In this document: in pieces, positions 1-11,486 of the stretch | Numbering within the stretch: the first letter of the stretch is position 1 | How the letters are laid out: each line of letters opens with the position of its first letter | NCBI GenBank assembly: GCA_019188255.1 | Contig: JAETXT010000004.1 | Coordinates: 4,960,001 to 5,024,000 of the forward strand | DNA: 64,000 nt | Reading direction: 5' to 3' | Source: Verticillium longisporum | Lineage: Eukaryota > Ascomycota > Sordariomycetes > Glomerellales > Plectosphaerellaceae | Notes under the pieces: model-generated | What the model was told of the DNA's origin: nothing | Database searches by the model: none | The model's input: the letters and a program-made list of their open reading frames with translations, nothing else | Position numbers and translations under genes: made by a program

Positions 1-10
1 GGAAGACTCT

Positions 11-937
11 ATGACGTCCACCGGGCCATCGCCATTTGGCACGGCACCTGTATCCACGCCCACCACCATCCCACGGCTGCAGGCGCGAACGGACGATCCC
101 ATTTCGCCGCTCAGACTCAGACGAACCCGACGTTCATACCTTACCCATAGCACCCCTCAGCGATATAGCGTACGTCTGCGCGCTATATCCCGTAACGCAC
201 TAGGTGCCCGTTTTTAACATGAAGCGAACCATGATTCCGACTTAAATGACGGTTCATCGTCTAAAGACGGAAGCGATAACGACGCAAGTTATATAACAAG
301 GTCGATCAATAGCACCGAAGAAAGGAGCAATAATAGCCTAGACGAAGATAATATACCGGCACCAAAACGTCGCAAGTTTTCTTCTCTACAGGTCGCTGCA
401 GCTCAACGTCGAACCTTGCGACAATCCTCGACGAGGCTATCAGCGGCCGGTGCCAACACTTATGCCACGGAAAATGCCCGAACTCGTGATATCGCTACCC
501 CATCATCATCCTCCCACTAGTCGTCCGACCGAGACTCTATCGCGGACCGGTCTATCGCTAGGTTTGAGGAGTGGCCATTGCAGGACGTCGCGCTGAAGCG
601 CGTGACAGTGAACGGCGTGGCAACATTTCAGCTCTAGTTCTCATAGGACCGGCGTGCAGACTATCGCCGGGATCACTGCATTGCAGAGACACGAGACCCT
701 TCGTGTTCAGCTAGGAAACGACACAAGAAGAAGCATGCCTCGAGTTCGGGCAGACCATTCACGAAGGATGAAGACCGTTGTCTAATAAGGCTTAAGGAGG
801 AGGATGAACGGTTGTCTTGGACAAAGATTCACGAACTGTTCACGAAGTCCGACCCTGGCCGCACGAAGGGGTCCCTCCAGGTGCACTACTGTACCAAACT
901 CAAAGGAAAGTCTGATAGCCTGATAACGTTGAATTGA
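11..937 (+). pseudogene. Myb/SANT-like nuclear protein, decayed
   Basis: One reading frame runs across the whole interval but is broken by stops at 215-217, 518-520, 635-637 and 644-646 before its terminal TGA at 935-937. The N-terminal half is serine- and acid-rich with basic patches, as in a nuclear protein. The C-terminal part (about 752-913) reads as a SANT/Myb-like DNA-binding module: it starts RPFTKDEDRCLIRL and ends with a GRTKGSLQVHYCTKL-type helix, as in short fungal Myb-like proteins. Three of the four stops fit C-to-T or G-to-A change at CpA/TpG (CAG to TAG, TGG to TAG), which resembles RIP. The frame is otherwise preserved, so decay looks recent. The 5' end may lie outside the window. 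Confidence 0.7.
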
Positions 938-1040
938 TGTGATTGTGCGGTATATTACCTACATATGTATGCCTTCCCCTAGGTGATTCTATCCGACGGC
1001 TAGACATCCGACGGGGCTACCAATTCACACTAAAGTAATT

Positions 1041-1466
1041 ATGCCAAAGACCAAGGACGGCGCACCTCTGGTCATTCACTTGTCTTTCGATGGACTACTG
1101 CTACTAGATGATGTTCCAACCACACAGCAATGCCATTTAATTCATTTCGGGCTTGAAGCTGGGTTCGTTTACAGTTGGACCTGCGATGTCCTCACAAGCC
1201 TTTCGTTGCCCTTACTACCGCATTTAAGTATTCACCCAAAAAAGGCCTCGCGTCTTTGGGTCAGGCTTAAGGCATTATTTTGGGATACGGACGAAGTCGA
1301 TGACGATCAATGTGCTTTTTTTTTAGACGGCGGGCCGGAGTTGGGGGCGGCTGCTGATGCAGCCAGCTTTCATTTGAGGTTTTTTCGTTGCCAGCTTCAC
1401 AAAGGAATGATTCGAGTGCTGCATGCTCTTACAAGCAAGACACCATATGACCACCCATTTAGTTAA
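1041..1466 (+). other. Unrecognised 141-codon ORF, possibly a relic
   Basis: This is an ATG-initiated open frame with no family signature that I recognise. It is followed by an overlapping 62-codon frame ending at 1611. Composition is ordinary and no domain is visible. It may be chance or part of a decayed gene belonging with the pseudogene to its left. Confidence 0.2.
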
Positions 1467-1930
1467 TCGACACTATAAGAAGATTAGGAGGAACATCGCC
1501 TCTTTGCTGACGAGATGCGAAGATAACAGTAATCTAGGGGGTGTTGAGCTTACTCTGTACGTCTCCTTCACCAGAGACGGAGGCTTCGTTTCGTACGAGT
1601 GGCCAATCTGAGCTGGCGTCAGGATATCGAGGCCAAGGTAAGCTCGCCCATCCGTCCTCCATCCGTTTCTGCAACATCTTCTGATAGCTGGTGGTGTGAA
1701 GCGCAATGGGCCGCCTGTACATCTTGTGAATCTTGTATCTCTCAAGCTTTTAGCCCGGTGAGTCTTGTTGTTTGGCCTTTCTCTTAATCACATACAGTGA
1801 AGAGGAATGTCCAACTTTGAGGCTAAATCAAATAACGATTAAATGTGCAATAATTACATATCTTGCCTAACATCTTACCCTAGAACATCACATCCTAGTA
1901 TCAGGGCTATCTCAAGGTAGCATATCCTAG

Positions 1931-2000
1931 GATATGCTCCATCCCAGATTATCCTCCATCCCAGGCTATGTTCCATCCCGGGCTATGCTCCATCCTAGGT
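1931..2000. repeat. 17-18 bp minisatellite, about four copies
   Basis: Four imperfect tandem copies of a unit close to TATGCTCCATCCCAGGC occupy this stretch. They lie in a gene-free interval. The remainder of 2001-3481 holds only short, mutually overlapping open frames and no gene I can support. Confidence 0.7.
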
Positions 2001-3481
2001 GCTTGGGGCCCTGGCGTTCCAATGCCCTCGCTCAGTGACAATGTGATTGGATGTTCTGGGCTCAGCCAATCACTAAACATTGTGTCACGGGAGACTCGGA
2101 GCACTGAGGCTCCATAATATCTTTGATTGTTTCCTCCTAAGTCTACGCGCATTGAGGATTTTCACATGTGATCACAAGGGTACCCGCTATGTGATGTGAA
2201 ACGAATGGAGGCCGTGCCTTGATCGCCAGTGAAATAACACACCGAGGATAACACCTTGCACCTTGCAGCTTGCACCATTCCTTCATCACGATGCTTCCCG
2301 ATTAATATTGGTTCCGTCCAGGGTTCTGGCACCCACTCCTTCTGTCCTGTCTATCGGTCGGACAAGCTCGACACCATCTGTAGACCGGGATCGACCCAGT
2401 TGTTCCCAGTTTTGTTCGGCCTCTCTGATTCGGATCACTATTATCCAGGCCTCCGTGGCAAGATCGTGGAAACTGTACACAGTTGCCATGATCTTATATA
2501 TTAGTATGGCTCTTCTGACAGTTCGAAATGCTTACAGAGGATATGTTGAGTCCAACAAAGGGGCGAATGTTCCAGGCATTGGCTTGGGCCCTCGTTACAG
2601 TGCAAGCCACGACCATACCAAGAGTTGATATGGCCTGTATTGAAAGATGGCCCAGCATCTGGCAAATCTTGAGTATATTACCCAATGTGTTACCGCCCGG
2701 TCTCCCTCCAGAGCTTCTTTTCTCCCATATGAACAATGTCCATTCGCAGGTCATCTCACGGAATGATGGGGGTTATCCAGATCTATGTACCCGAGGTTGG
2801 AGTGCGGGTGCTCGGCAGCGTCTTGCAGTCAGAGGCTATGCTCTCATCTACCAGGTGCGAGGCCTCTTCTCCCTTCCACCTAGACTGGTCGTCATCACGA
2901 GTCTACCCCTACACACAGGTGGACATGTTCCCAAAGTAGTGACCCCCTGATTGAACAGACCCATCCATGTGCTTCCCTGCAGGATTGCATGAAAGGTATA
3001 CCTCACGAGGTGCCAACAAGGCAGACTGAGGAGTGACTCGTCACTGACTCTCAGGCCGTTGCAATTGCCTGTTATGGCAGGTAACAGCAAGAAATCGTTC
3101 CACCGTCAGGGGTGAGAGTGAAGGCTGGCGCTTCTCGCTGCGAAGAAAGGGGCGTGGGCCAGTCTCACGGGTTCCAACGGGTTACAGCGATGTCAGGGTG
3201 CGAGTGCCCCAGCTTGTGACGTGCTACTCCTGTCGTTCCGCGCGCACCATTATTGCCTCCTTGGTGGCAGACTAAGCCGCTCGATGGCCACTTCGATGGA
3301 AGATCCATCATTGGCTGCGCGCGGTATCTGGGCAAGATCAAGACAGTCCTAGTCAGAGTACGGGGTATGCCTTTCGAGGTATAAAGTGACGTTAGCGATT
3401 GCACCACCTTTTCCTGTGTACCATTTGCTCTTCTCCTTCTCCTCGCCTTCTCCTCTAGGCCTTCCTTTTCTCCAAGCCATT

Positions 3482-4811
3482 ATGTCCTCCACGATAAGTA
3501 CTCCCCAGCAATCTCTCATAGAGTCTCCTCAAGAGGCTCTAAAGGACACATCCGTTGGCCACCCCTTCAGTCCCATCCCAATCTATATAAGCAGCGATGA
3601 CGACGGTACTGAAAGTGACAACGATTCTATTGCTTCTAGAGTAGAGAGAGATCTTCGTAATCGACAACACATGGAGCGCGGCACTTGCGATCCTGAGCGT
3701 CGCCAGAATATGCGCACCGAGGTCGGCTCACAAAGCCCCAGGACCAACATTAAGCCCCAGAGAAGGTCATATGTAAGGAGTAGACGCTCTCATGATCTCT
3801 TCAGCGACAGGGCCATTTACATTTCCAATTTCCCTCAGCCCGTCACCCTTGCCATCTCTACAAACTGGCACACGACAGATAGGGAAATTGACCAAAACAC
3901 AGACGACGACAAGTCCACTACCGATTCGATGACCACTGTAAATGCGGTCGACGACCCTCGATACGTTGCCGAGGTAGCGGCCAAGATACTTATGGAGCTG
4001 GCTGACGCTGCTGAGATGAAACGAATGACATGTTCCCAGCCACCATACACGTCATTCCAATGTGCAACCGAGGGATCCTTCCCAGCATCAGAATGTCCGC
4101 ACCTTCAACCCTCTGTCGGTGTTTCAACAACTCAGAAAAGAGCAATGCTCGCCAGACGACCTTATTATCCATGGGATCAATTACTTGTGGAAGATCGCGA
4201 GAGATGCTCTCGCGCTTGTCGCCGTTTCTCTCTGCTCGATCAGCCGGGTCCGGCTTTTCGGATGATTTTTGAACACCAGCAACAGACATGGACTCCACAG
4301 TTACAAATACGAAGTGGGAGAATTGGAAACAAGGTCGCCGTGGAGCCCCCTTTCGCATGCGACTACGGATACAACATATTCATTGGGCGCAATGTGATTA
4401 TCAGCCGGAATTGCACAATCAACAACGCCGGTCGAGTCACTATCGGGGACAATTGCTTCCTCGGGCCCAACATCTCTATTCTCACGCTTCTACCAACCGA
4501 CTCCAAGAGCCCCAGGACGAGTCATAACCTGATAACAGCTGCGGAGGTTAGGATTGGGGATGGATGCTGGATAGGAGGCGCGTCCACCATTTGTGCCGGT
4601 GTATCGATTGGCCAAGACAGTAGAGTCCTACCTGGCGCTGTTGTGACAGAAGTGAGTACTTGTTCATCACGGTAATAGAACCCGCTAACTCTATTCCCAG
4701 CATGTCCTCCCCAACACCACGGTTATTGGAAACCCTGCCAAAGAACTCACAGTCGAGTTTCAAACGGCCTTCAAGTTTGACTTTTCGTTTGGAACGGGAA
4801 GAACCAACTGA
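3482..4811 (+). CDS. Hexapeptide-repeat acetyltransferase (maltose/NodL type) with long N-terminal extension
   Basis: Two exons, 3482-4651 and 4701-4811. The 49-nt intron has donor GTGAGT, and CTAAC lies just before acceptor CCCAG. The product is about 426 residues. Residues 1 to about 220 are low-complexity, acidic and serine-rich. A maltose-acetyltransferase (Mac) segment begins near residue 222 with MLARRPYYPWDQLL. Left-handed beta-helix repeats follow, including VTIGDNCFLGP and VRIGDGCWIGG, and the second exon supplies VIGNPAKEL. The family transfers acetyl from acetyl-CoA to sugar or Nod-factor hydroxyls in the cytosol. The ATG at 3482 was chosen over an in-frame ATG at 3386 because the stretch between them is pyrimidine-rich like a fungal leader. 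Where relatives have THPLD with the catalytic His, this protein reads LLPTD, so activity is uncertain. Confidence 0.85.
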
Positions 4812-5528
4812 CCATGTACTGAGGTGAAGTTAAAAAGGGATTTCAAGTGATGGAACATGGTTGGATTTCTTATGGATGCCCTTGATCGTGCGGGTTGCTA
4901 CCATATATTGAGTTAGGACAAGACATGGCCCTACGACATCGCTTACATAAATGCGCCATTCCGAGCGCGACTTAAGGGGTATACGTCATACCTCAACTCA
5001 TCCTCGTCGGGGTTCCATCCTGGCCCTTTCATACTGCCTACCGTACGCGTTAGCTTCTAGGGCAGGCAGCTGTCTGCCAGTCACCACTCCCCCCCCCCCC
5101 TTTCTCGATGTATGGACTTGACAGCGAGTCCTCGTCCCTACCTTAAGCATTCCGTTGAGTTGACCTCTACCGTCGAGACTGCGCACTGCAGGCTGTTACG
5201 TGGGCCTGAGGCCAGCCCCCCTGTCTGGCTGCTTGGCCCGCGTGTCGGGCGATCTGTTTGACATTGCGACTCTCCTTACGCCTCGCTCGCCGTCATCAAC
5301 GATGGCGAAAAGGTAATAGACCACTATTGAAAGACCCCATCCCTGCTTCGTAAAATACCCTTCGTTCTCCAGTGCCTTTCTGCCGGCCAATCCTCCTCGT
5401 CGACTCCTCACAAGCCCGACAACAAGCCGAATACGACTGAAGGCCTACTTGTTCGTTTTGGGTCTGTTGTTACGGCAGAGAGGGATCAAAGGTATCCCAT
5501 CGCCCCCCTTCCTTCTTGAGAATATGAT
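4812..5528. other. Intergenic, no gene seen; C12 tract
   Basis: Only short shadow frames are present. A run of twelve C lies at 5089-5100. The pyrimidine-rich stretch at 5490-5520 probably belongs to the promoter or leader of the next gene. Confidence 0.5.
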
Positions 5529-6476
5529 ATGGACCTTTTTAACGGCATACAAGATCCTGCTCGACCGCATTGCCATCAGGGCCTCGCTGTGTCGTCATTC
5601 ATAGGATCCCTGACGAGTACCCTTTCTTTGGAGGCCAACGACAAGGATATCAGCGATGACGAGATCAAAGATAACAGGGCAAACGACAACGACGACACCA
5701 GTACCGATCTCAGTACTAGCGACAACGTCTTGGCACCTGAAGACGCGAGCGACGAATACGATATTGCCGATATCCCACCACTCGACGATGCCTTTGATAG
5801 GGATGTGGGTGATCGGAACCCAACCAACGATGGAGAGAAAGCAGACGGAGAGCCCGTTATCTATAACACAAGCACGGACGATGAAGCCCTCAACTTCGAC
5901 CCGAATGACTGTACCGACGCTTCCAGTACCCTCAATCCCACCATGGTCACTCTCGACAGCCGGGAAAGCATTATCACCGAGATTACTGCACTCCGCGATC
6001 GGCTTACTCAACTTGAAGCCAAGATCAACTCAGGCTCTCATATTTTACAAGGCACGAATCCATTAGGGAAACGAAAGCAGATCGCCTCAGTACATCCCTA
6101 TTCGAAGAAGCTAAAGAAAAACCACTCAGTCAATATCTCAGCAACACGAGCCTACTTGCAGGGGGTCGATGTATCGGAAAGCTGGGTGTATTCATGGCAG
6201 CGTGGGCGTGGCGCTCGCTGTTGGGTCAGAGAGGTGGGAGCGGGGAAAAGGGAGGAGGTTGACGGGGGATACCTAATGTGTTTTGGTTCTGACTTGTTCA
6301 TCGACATTCGAGTGAATGCTGATTGGCTTCCAATCATGGTACGATTCAACCACGACAAGCAAGCTTTCGAGGGGTTTGAGAGCATTGGAGGCCGGACACT
6401 TGAGGTTGAGGATATGGTGATGATGCAGCTAATGTGTGGTGGCAGTGGTGAACACGTTGGTTGGATTTTTGAGTAG
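5529..6476 (+). CDS. Unrecognised acidic, coiled-coil protein
   Basis: A single open frame of 315 codons without an evident intron. I do not recognise a family. Residues 30-140 are strongly acidic and rich in Asp, Asn, Ser and Thr. A short coiled coil follows near residues 147-168 (ITEITALRDRLTQLEAKI). A basic patch (KRKQ...KKLKK) next to it could be a nuclear signal. The C-terminal 110 residues are more globular, with Trp and Gly (SWVYSWQRGRGARCWV) and a hydrophobic stretch ending at the stop. The layout resembles transposon- or accessory-associated nuclear proteins, but that is only an impression. It lies between an acetyltransferase and a kinase pseudogene, all on the plus strand. Confidence 0.6.
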   Translation: MDLFNGIQDPARPHCHQGLAVSSFIGSLTSTLSLEANDKDISDDEIKDNRANDNDDTSTDLSTSDNVLAPEDASDEYDIADIPPLDDAFDRDVGDRNPTNDGEKADGEPVIYNTSTDDEALNFDPNDCTDASSTLNPTMVTLDSRESIITEITALRDRLTQLEAKINSGSHILQGTNPLGKRKQIASVHPYSKKLKKNHSVNISATRAYLQGVDVSESWVYSWQRGRGARCWVREVGAGKREEVDGGYLMCFGSDLFIDIRVNADWLPIMVRFNHDKQAFEGFESIGGRTLEVEDMVMMQLMCGGSGEHVGWIFE

Positions 6477-7076
6477 TCCGTTCAATGTCGTCCATCAGAG
6501 TCGATCTCCTACCAGGCTCCGTTCACCTTGTCGTTGTGTTCCTGTCAGAGGTTGGCCGGCCAACCGTGTCATCTTGCAATCTCAGCCACAGCTGTGGCTC
6601 CCAGTCGGCGATACGCCTCATGCAGTCACCAGTGGGGTTCATTGAGAGAACATCAAGCCAATCATATCGCGCTGAGACAGGTCCCTACTGAACCTGTCTC
6701 GACCGGGCTGAACACAAAAGCACGGGCTATCACTCTCATTGAAGATTTGTAGCCTGGTGCCCGGCTTATTAAGATGCTGGGGTCGCGTTCGGTCTGCCAG
6801 CTGGCAATACGAACGTAGTGAGGCAGAATGCAGTACGTACCTGGCCACTCACCGAGCGGCTTTGAGCCAATGAGAAGTGCTGGAAGTGGGGCACCCGTGT
6901 TAAATTGGTGCGGTACTTATATCGGGCTCACCTGGAAACGCGAAGTCACGTGCCATGTCTGAGCCACGATGTACCGCCACGACCCGAGGCTGGCGCCAAC
7001 AGCTCCTCCATACATGTGATGCGACGTGACGGATCCCCCTACCTTACAACATTATCTCGAAAACGACGCGCCCACT
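6477..7076. other. Intergenic, no gene seen
   Basis: No coding frame of quality is present. It probably contains the former promoter of the FunK1 gene. The frame of that gene stays open back to about 7026, but the first ATG in frame is at 7077. Confidence 0.4.
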
Positions 7077-9454
7077 ATGGCAGATCGACATTGGTCGCAG
7101 ATCATCAAGGAGCACCCCATCGGAAAAGGCCTCGAGGCCTTTAATGCTTCATTCAAGTCCATCTGTACGAACCGCGACATTCCCTCCCACCCAGCAGCGC
7201 TGGGGAAGCTTGACGACGATGGTAATCCAATCCCACTCCGTGGTCCCACACTGCTGACTCTCAGCAGAACTCCAGAATATTGCCCTTGTCCTTCTCTCGA
7301 CGTTACAGATTTTGCCGGCGGCACGTCGACTTCAATCTAAGACGAGCGGAAAGCACATCTTCAACGACCTGTTGACCCTCAACGCAGCTGTTGTCTCCGA
7401 TGACTACAACTTCGACAGGATCAGGCCCCTCTTAAGCTCAGCGCTTACCGAAGATCCAGACGACGCCCTCCTCTGGGGTCACATGCAACGCAGTTGCCGA
7501 GTCCACTCCGCCACCCCGATCGATAGCATCCTCTCTCCAACAAACCCCATGGCTCCGCAACACGAGCGGCTTCGCGAACTCATCTGAGCATCGCAAGTAC
7601 GTGGACCTTGTGCTCAGGGAAGAGCTCGGCAGAATGTATGTCGGGCTCCCTGGATTCCACGAGGCATATTTCGGAGGTGTGGTCGGTCTTGATACAGCGT
7701 CTCAGGCAATATTCCAGAAGTGCGAGGAAGGCAGTTGCCCTCTCTTTCGCAAGGGGTGGACAGGATGGCCGAACGATGCAAACCAAGACGGCGTGCTTAG
7801 CTGGTTCGCGGATATCAGCCAAAATCTGGCGGCTTTCGCAGAGTCATTTAGGCCTACTCTGGACCATCGAAGACCGCTGGCACAGCCCAACAAGCCGATC
7901 CGAGGTTCTACCGCAGAACGCAAGCTGGACATCGGGTTCGTGAACGATCCCCAGGCAAGAAGCGACTCTCGATGCCGCTGGTCACAGATACTCGTCCCCG
8001 GAGAGTTGAAGAGCAACCCATCCGCCGACATCGCCTCCAAAGCATGGCTCGACTTGGGGAGGTATGCGAGGGAAGTTCTTACTGCTCAAGATACGCGTCG
8101 CTTCGTCTTGGGCTTTACCATTTGCGGGTCGCTCATGAGGATATGGATGTTTGACCGGCTGGGGGGGATCGCATCCGAACAGTTCGACATTAACCACGAT
8201 GGACTGCAATTCGTATCAACGGTCCTTGGGTTCCTCTGGATGGACGAGGAAGAGCTTGGCTTCGACCCTTCGATCACTGCAGAAGATGGCAAACGGGTCA
8301 TCAAGATCACACGAAACGGCAAGGCAGAGCGACTTGTTATTGACAAGTTGATGAAACGCGCGCCCTGCATCGCCGGCCGGGCAACGACATGCTGCAAAGC
8401 TCATCGCGAAGAAGACCCACAAACCAAATTCGTGGTCAAGGATTCATGGCAATACCCGGAGCGTGACGAAGAAGGCGAGTTGCTCAAGGAGGCAGCTAGC
8501 AAGGGTGTAGTTAACGTCGCTCGGCACTACCACCATGAGAATGTGATTGTTCGGGGTGAAGTTGACGACATCCGAGGTAATGTTCGAAGGGGACTGAACG
8601 TTACAGAGGCGAGGAACTATCGGCCGGAACGTTCGGTCATTTCCTGGAGCACAAGTACGACAGGACCTCCACGAACAGGTCGGAGCAGCACCGTGAGCGT
8701 GAAGCGGTCATCGAGCCAGACCGGCGCCCCCGTGCCGCCTGGTAAACGGTCTTGCTCGGCATCACCAACAAAGGCAGGCAACGATGTCATCCCCAATCGG
8801 ATACACAGGCGCGTCATCCTGCGCGACTACGGAACAGCCATCTACAAGGCAAGCTCCCGATCGGTTTTGCTTGCTGCGCTGGAGGGCTGCGTTGAGGGGC
8901 ATGAGTCCTTGCACAAGGCAGGCTTGCTCCACAGAGACATCTCGATCAGCAATCTCATGGTTAATGAGGACAATACCAACTCCTCTTGGCCATTTTTTTT
9001 GATCGACCTAGATCTGGCCATCAAAGAGCATCGTGACGGTGCGTCGGGAGCAAGAGGGAAAACGGGCACAAGAGCGTTCATGGCGATCGGCGCGCTTCTA
9101 GGCGAGCAACATTCGTTCATGCACGATCTCGAGTCGTTCTTTTGGGTCTTGTTTTGGATATGCATCCATTATAACGGACCGGATGAGAGCAGAGTCGTCC
9201 CGAGATTTGACAAGTGGAACTACGTCGACCCAGAAGAGCTGGCCGGAATGAAGCTGGGCGTTGTGGCAAAGGAGGCAATATTCTTGAAGACAATCACTGA
9301 TAATGTCACGCAGTACTACGAGCCACTCGTCCCACTTTTAAACGGGTTGCGAACGACTGTCTTCCCTGTAGACAAGCCGTGGGAATAGGAGGACGAAAGG
9401 CTCTACTCTCAGATACGACAAAGGTTCCGGGAACAGCGGCACGACTTGGAGTGA
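7077..9454 (+). pseudogene. FunK1 fungal protein kinase, disrupted
   Basis: Exon 1 is 7077-7221. A 43-nt intron (7222-7264) leads to the body. The FunK1 order is complete: an N-terminal helical region, the conserved stretch TPWLRNTSGFANSSEHRKYV at about 7544-7603, then a kinase core with LLHRDISISNLMV (HRD loop), FLIDLDLAI (DFG-equivalent DLD) and a GTRAFMAIGAL activation segment. Two lesions break it. A +1 shift at or near the G4 run 7475-7478 separates exon 2 into two frames. An in-frame TAG at 9386-9388 falls within the usual C-terminal tail, because the frame continues with EDERLYSQIRQRF to a natural TGA at 9452-9454. FunK1 kinases are a fungal-specific expanded family of unclear substrate. 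The G-run shift might be an assembly error; the TAG is less likely to be. Confidence 0.82.
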
Positions 9455-9795
9455 AGACTAATTGGAAAGATATTACAACTCGTCCACCGCCGCACGAGAC
9501 CTTGATGCCCTACGAGCGAAAGCTGGGATAGATCAGGATGTCGAAGCATGCGAAGCTTTGCCAACAGATCCTGGCTGTTGCTTCCGTTGTGTATCGCCCC
9601 ATCTCATTAAAGGAACTGACTGGCATATCATTGACTCGCTCGCCCGCTTCAGCAACAACAATGCAGCCTCGTAAACAACCATCGGATCTTGCGGCTCCTT
9701 CCTGGCTCTTCAGGAGCGCGTAGTGTTTGTCCACAGCACGACGTTCGTGCACTCTAGATTGAAGCTGGTGATGCAATCGACCAAGCAAGCCAAGA
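9455..9795 (+). pseudogene. NACHT/STAND (NLR-like) relic
   Basis: Two pieces in different frames match the region just after the NACHT NTPase of fungal STAND proteins. One is KLCQQILAVASVVYRPISL with the following KEL (about 9550-9612). The other is a CGSFLALQERVVFVHSTTF piece (about 9690-9748), equivalent to the usual CGSFLTLRE...FVHQSAKDFL. An in-frame TAG at 9529-9531 sits where relatives have Gln, so CAG to TAG. No P-loop or C-terminal repeat domain is left. It begins immediately after the FunK1 pseudogene. Confidence 0.6.
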
Positions 9796-10845
9796 CAGGC
9801 TTAGCCTTAAAGTGGACTCAGCCACAATATGATTGGCTCAAGATACGCATTTTAACCTACAATCATTACTCAGCGAGGCGCCTCGTTATCAATCAGCCAC
9901 AGCGAATCCCCCGTTGTGGCTGAGGTTCAATATTTCGTACCCCGTTGACACGAGTGTCTCTGAGCAGCCTAATCCAACAAATTGACGCCCAGCAACCAAG
10001 GCGACCAGAGTTCACGTGCCCAGTCGCCTACTGCAACGCTCTCTCCGATGTTCCTCAAGACGCGACACGATACAGACTGTGAATGGTATCCGAGAGGGTG
10101 GGCTAGACATTATCGTTGAGGACTGTTTGGAGAAATGCAAGCCCCTCTTCCGTTTGGAACGGGTAGTTCTTGTCCGCAAATCTCTCCACCATTCTGCCGA
10201 TGTCCGCATCATCGGAAGAGAAGGCGCCATCATTTGAGACGGCCAAATTGATGGCTTGCTGGCCCATTGAAGTAATGCACTGGCAAACCAGTTTCATCAA
10301 ATGGGCTCAGCTGTAGATTTTGCGCTGGAGAAATATCGGGCTCCTGAGGTTCTTGGGCAGGTTCGGGCGGGGTTATTGTCTCCAAGTGGCACCTGGCTGG
10401 GTAGGACTTGCAGCCTCAGGCTGCAATGGAAAGAAAGTAAGGTGATTAAAAGCCCGAACAGTCCCACACTGATTAGTGCTCCACCCGTCTTGGGCTTCCC
10501 TTTTCCCCATTTCTCTTCCATGGCGGCCAAAACCCACTATATGGTCATCATCTGACTCCTAGCGTTCGTTCCCCTCCTGAAGCCTGTTTTCGCGCTAATG
10601 AACCCGCAAACTTGCAGCGTCCACTACCACTGCCTACCCGAGTTCACGAGCAGCCTCCTCAACATGAGGGCGATGTCAAGTCCCCGGAGGATACAACCAC
10701 ACACCGATCCCCAGTCCGATACATAGGCCATCCGCACGCGCTTCCCGCCATCAAGTAAACAGGAAGACGGGCCTTGGCGAATACGAAAAAAGGCGTGGAG
10801 ACGAGCATCAGTGGCACGACGGGCACCGACGACGGGAAGGTAGCA
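9796..10845. other. No gene supported
   Basis: Minus-strand open frames at 10103-10300 and 10297-10530 have protein-like composition. The second has a hydrophobic segment near GGALISVGLFGLLITLLSF. They could be exons of an unrecognised minus-strand gene, but I could not join them convincingly. Confidence 0.25.
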
Positions 10846-11214
10846 GCCGCGAAAGCGTTGCATCTACAACGCCGAGCTCGATCGTTTCTGCGGCAACTGT
10901 GATCCGTTACCTCCCTGTGGCCAGCACGGGGCTCCGGCCATCTCTTGGGACCAGGTCGAACAAGATCCAAAGAACAGGCTTCTTACAGATTCCCTCGCGG
11001 CAGAAAAGCAACATCTGGCAAGGCTCGGTGAGTTACACCCATGCGGAACCAGAAAGTCAGCCATCTAAAGGCGCGCAAGGTATGCCTGTCACCAGAGCAC
11101 GCGCTCTCTGCCCGCTGGAAACGACTCGGGTTGCTGAGGGAGGCGGATACAAGCGCACAGTCGAGAATGCCGGCGAAGGATGATGTCAAAAGATATTGAC
11201 GGTATGCCCCACAG
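10846..11214 (+). other. Possible coding segment with Cys-rich start, unrecognised
   Basis: A frame opening after a plausible acceptor (GGAAGGTAG) encodes RCIYNAELDRFCGNCDPLPP, followed by a helical, charged stretch. It changes frame at the CCC run 11039-11041, and the new frame continues as KARKVCLSPEHALSARWKRL to a stop near 11214. The two halves look like one protein interrupted by a one-base deletion. The Cys spacing is not a complete Zn2Cys6 motif. No start codon could be assigned. Confidence 0.35.
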
Positions 11215-11486
11215 CCCGCAGAGCGGACATCTCACGTCCCGGCGCACTATGTACCTTTCAGTCGCAAGCAGAACTCTCAATTATGCAGATACTTGTGTAA
11301 ACACGCTTCATTCTTGCCGTACAGAAGACACATTCGCTACGATGCTTCGCGATAGCGCAGTATCTGACTTCTTGACCCGGTCACCATGGATTACTCTGCT
11401 GGTTTGCAGGCCGTCGTAATAGTCCTTCTGGTCGTTAGTGTCTCTGCTGATGTTGCTGGTGACAATGCTTCACGGAGAGGGAAGAC

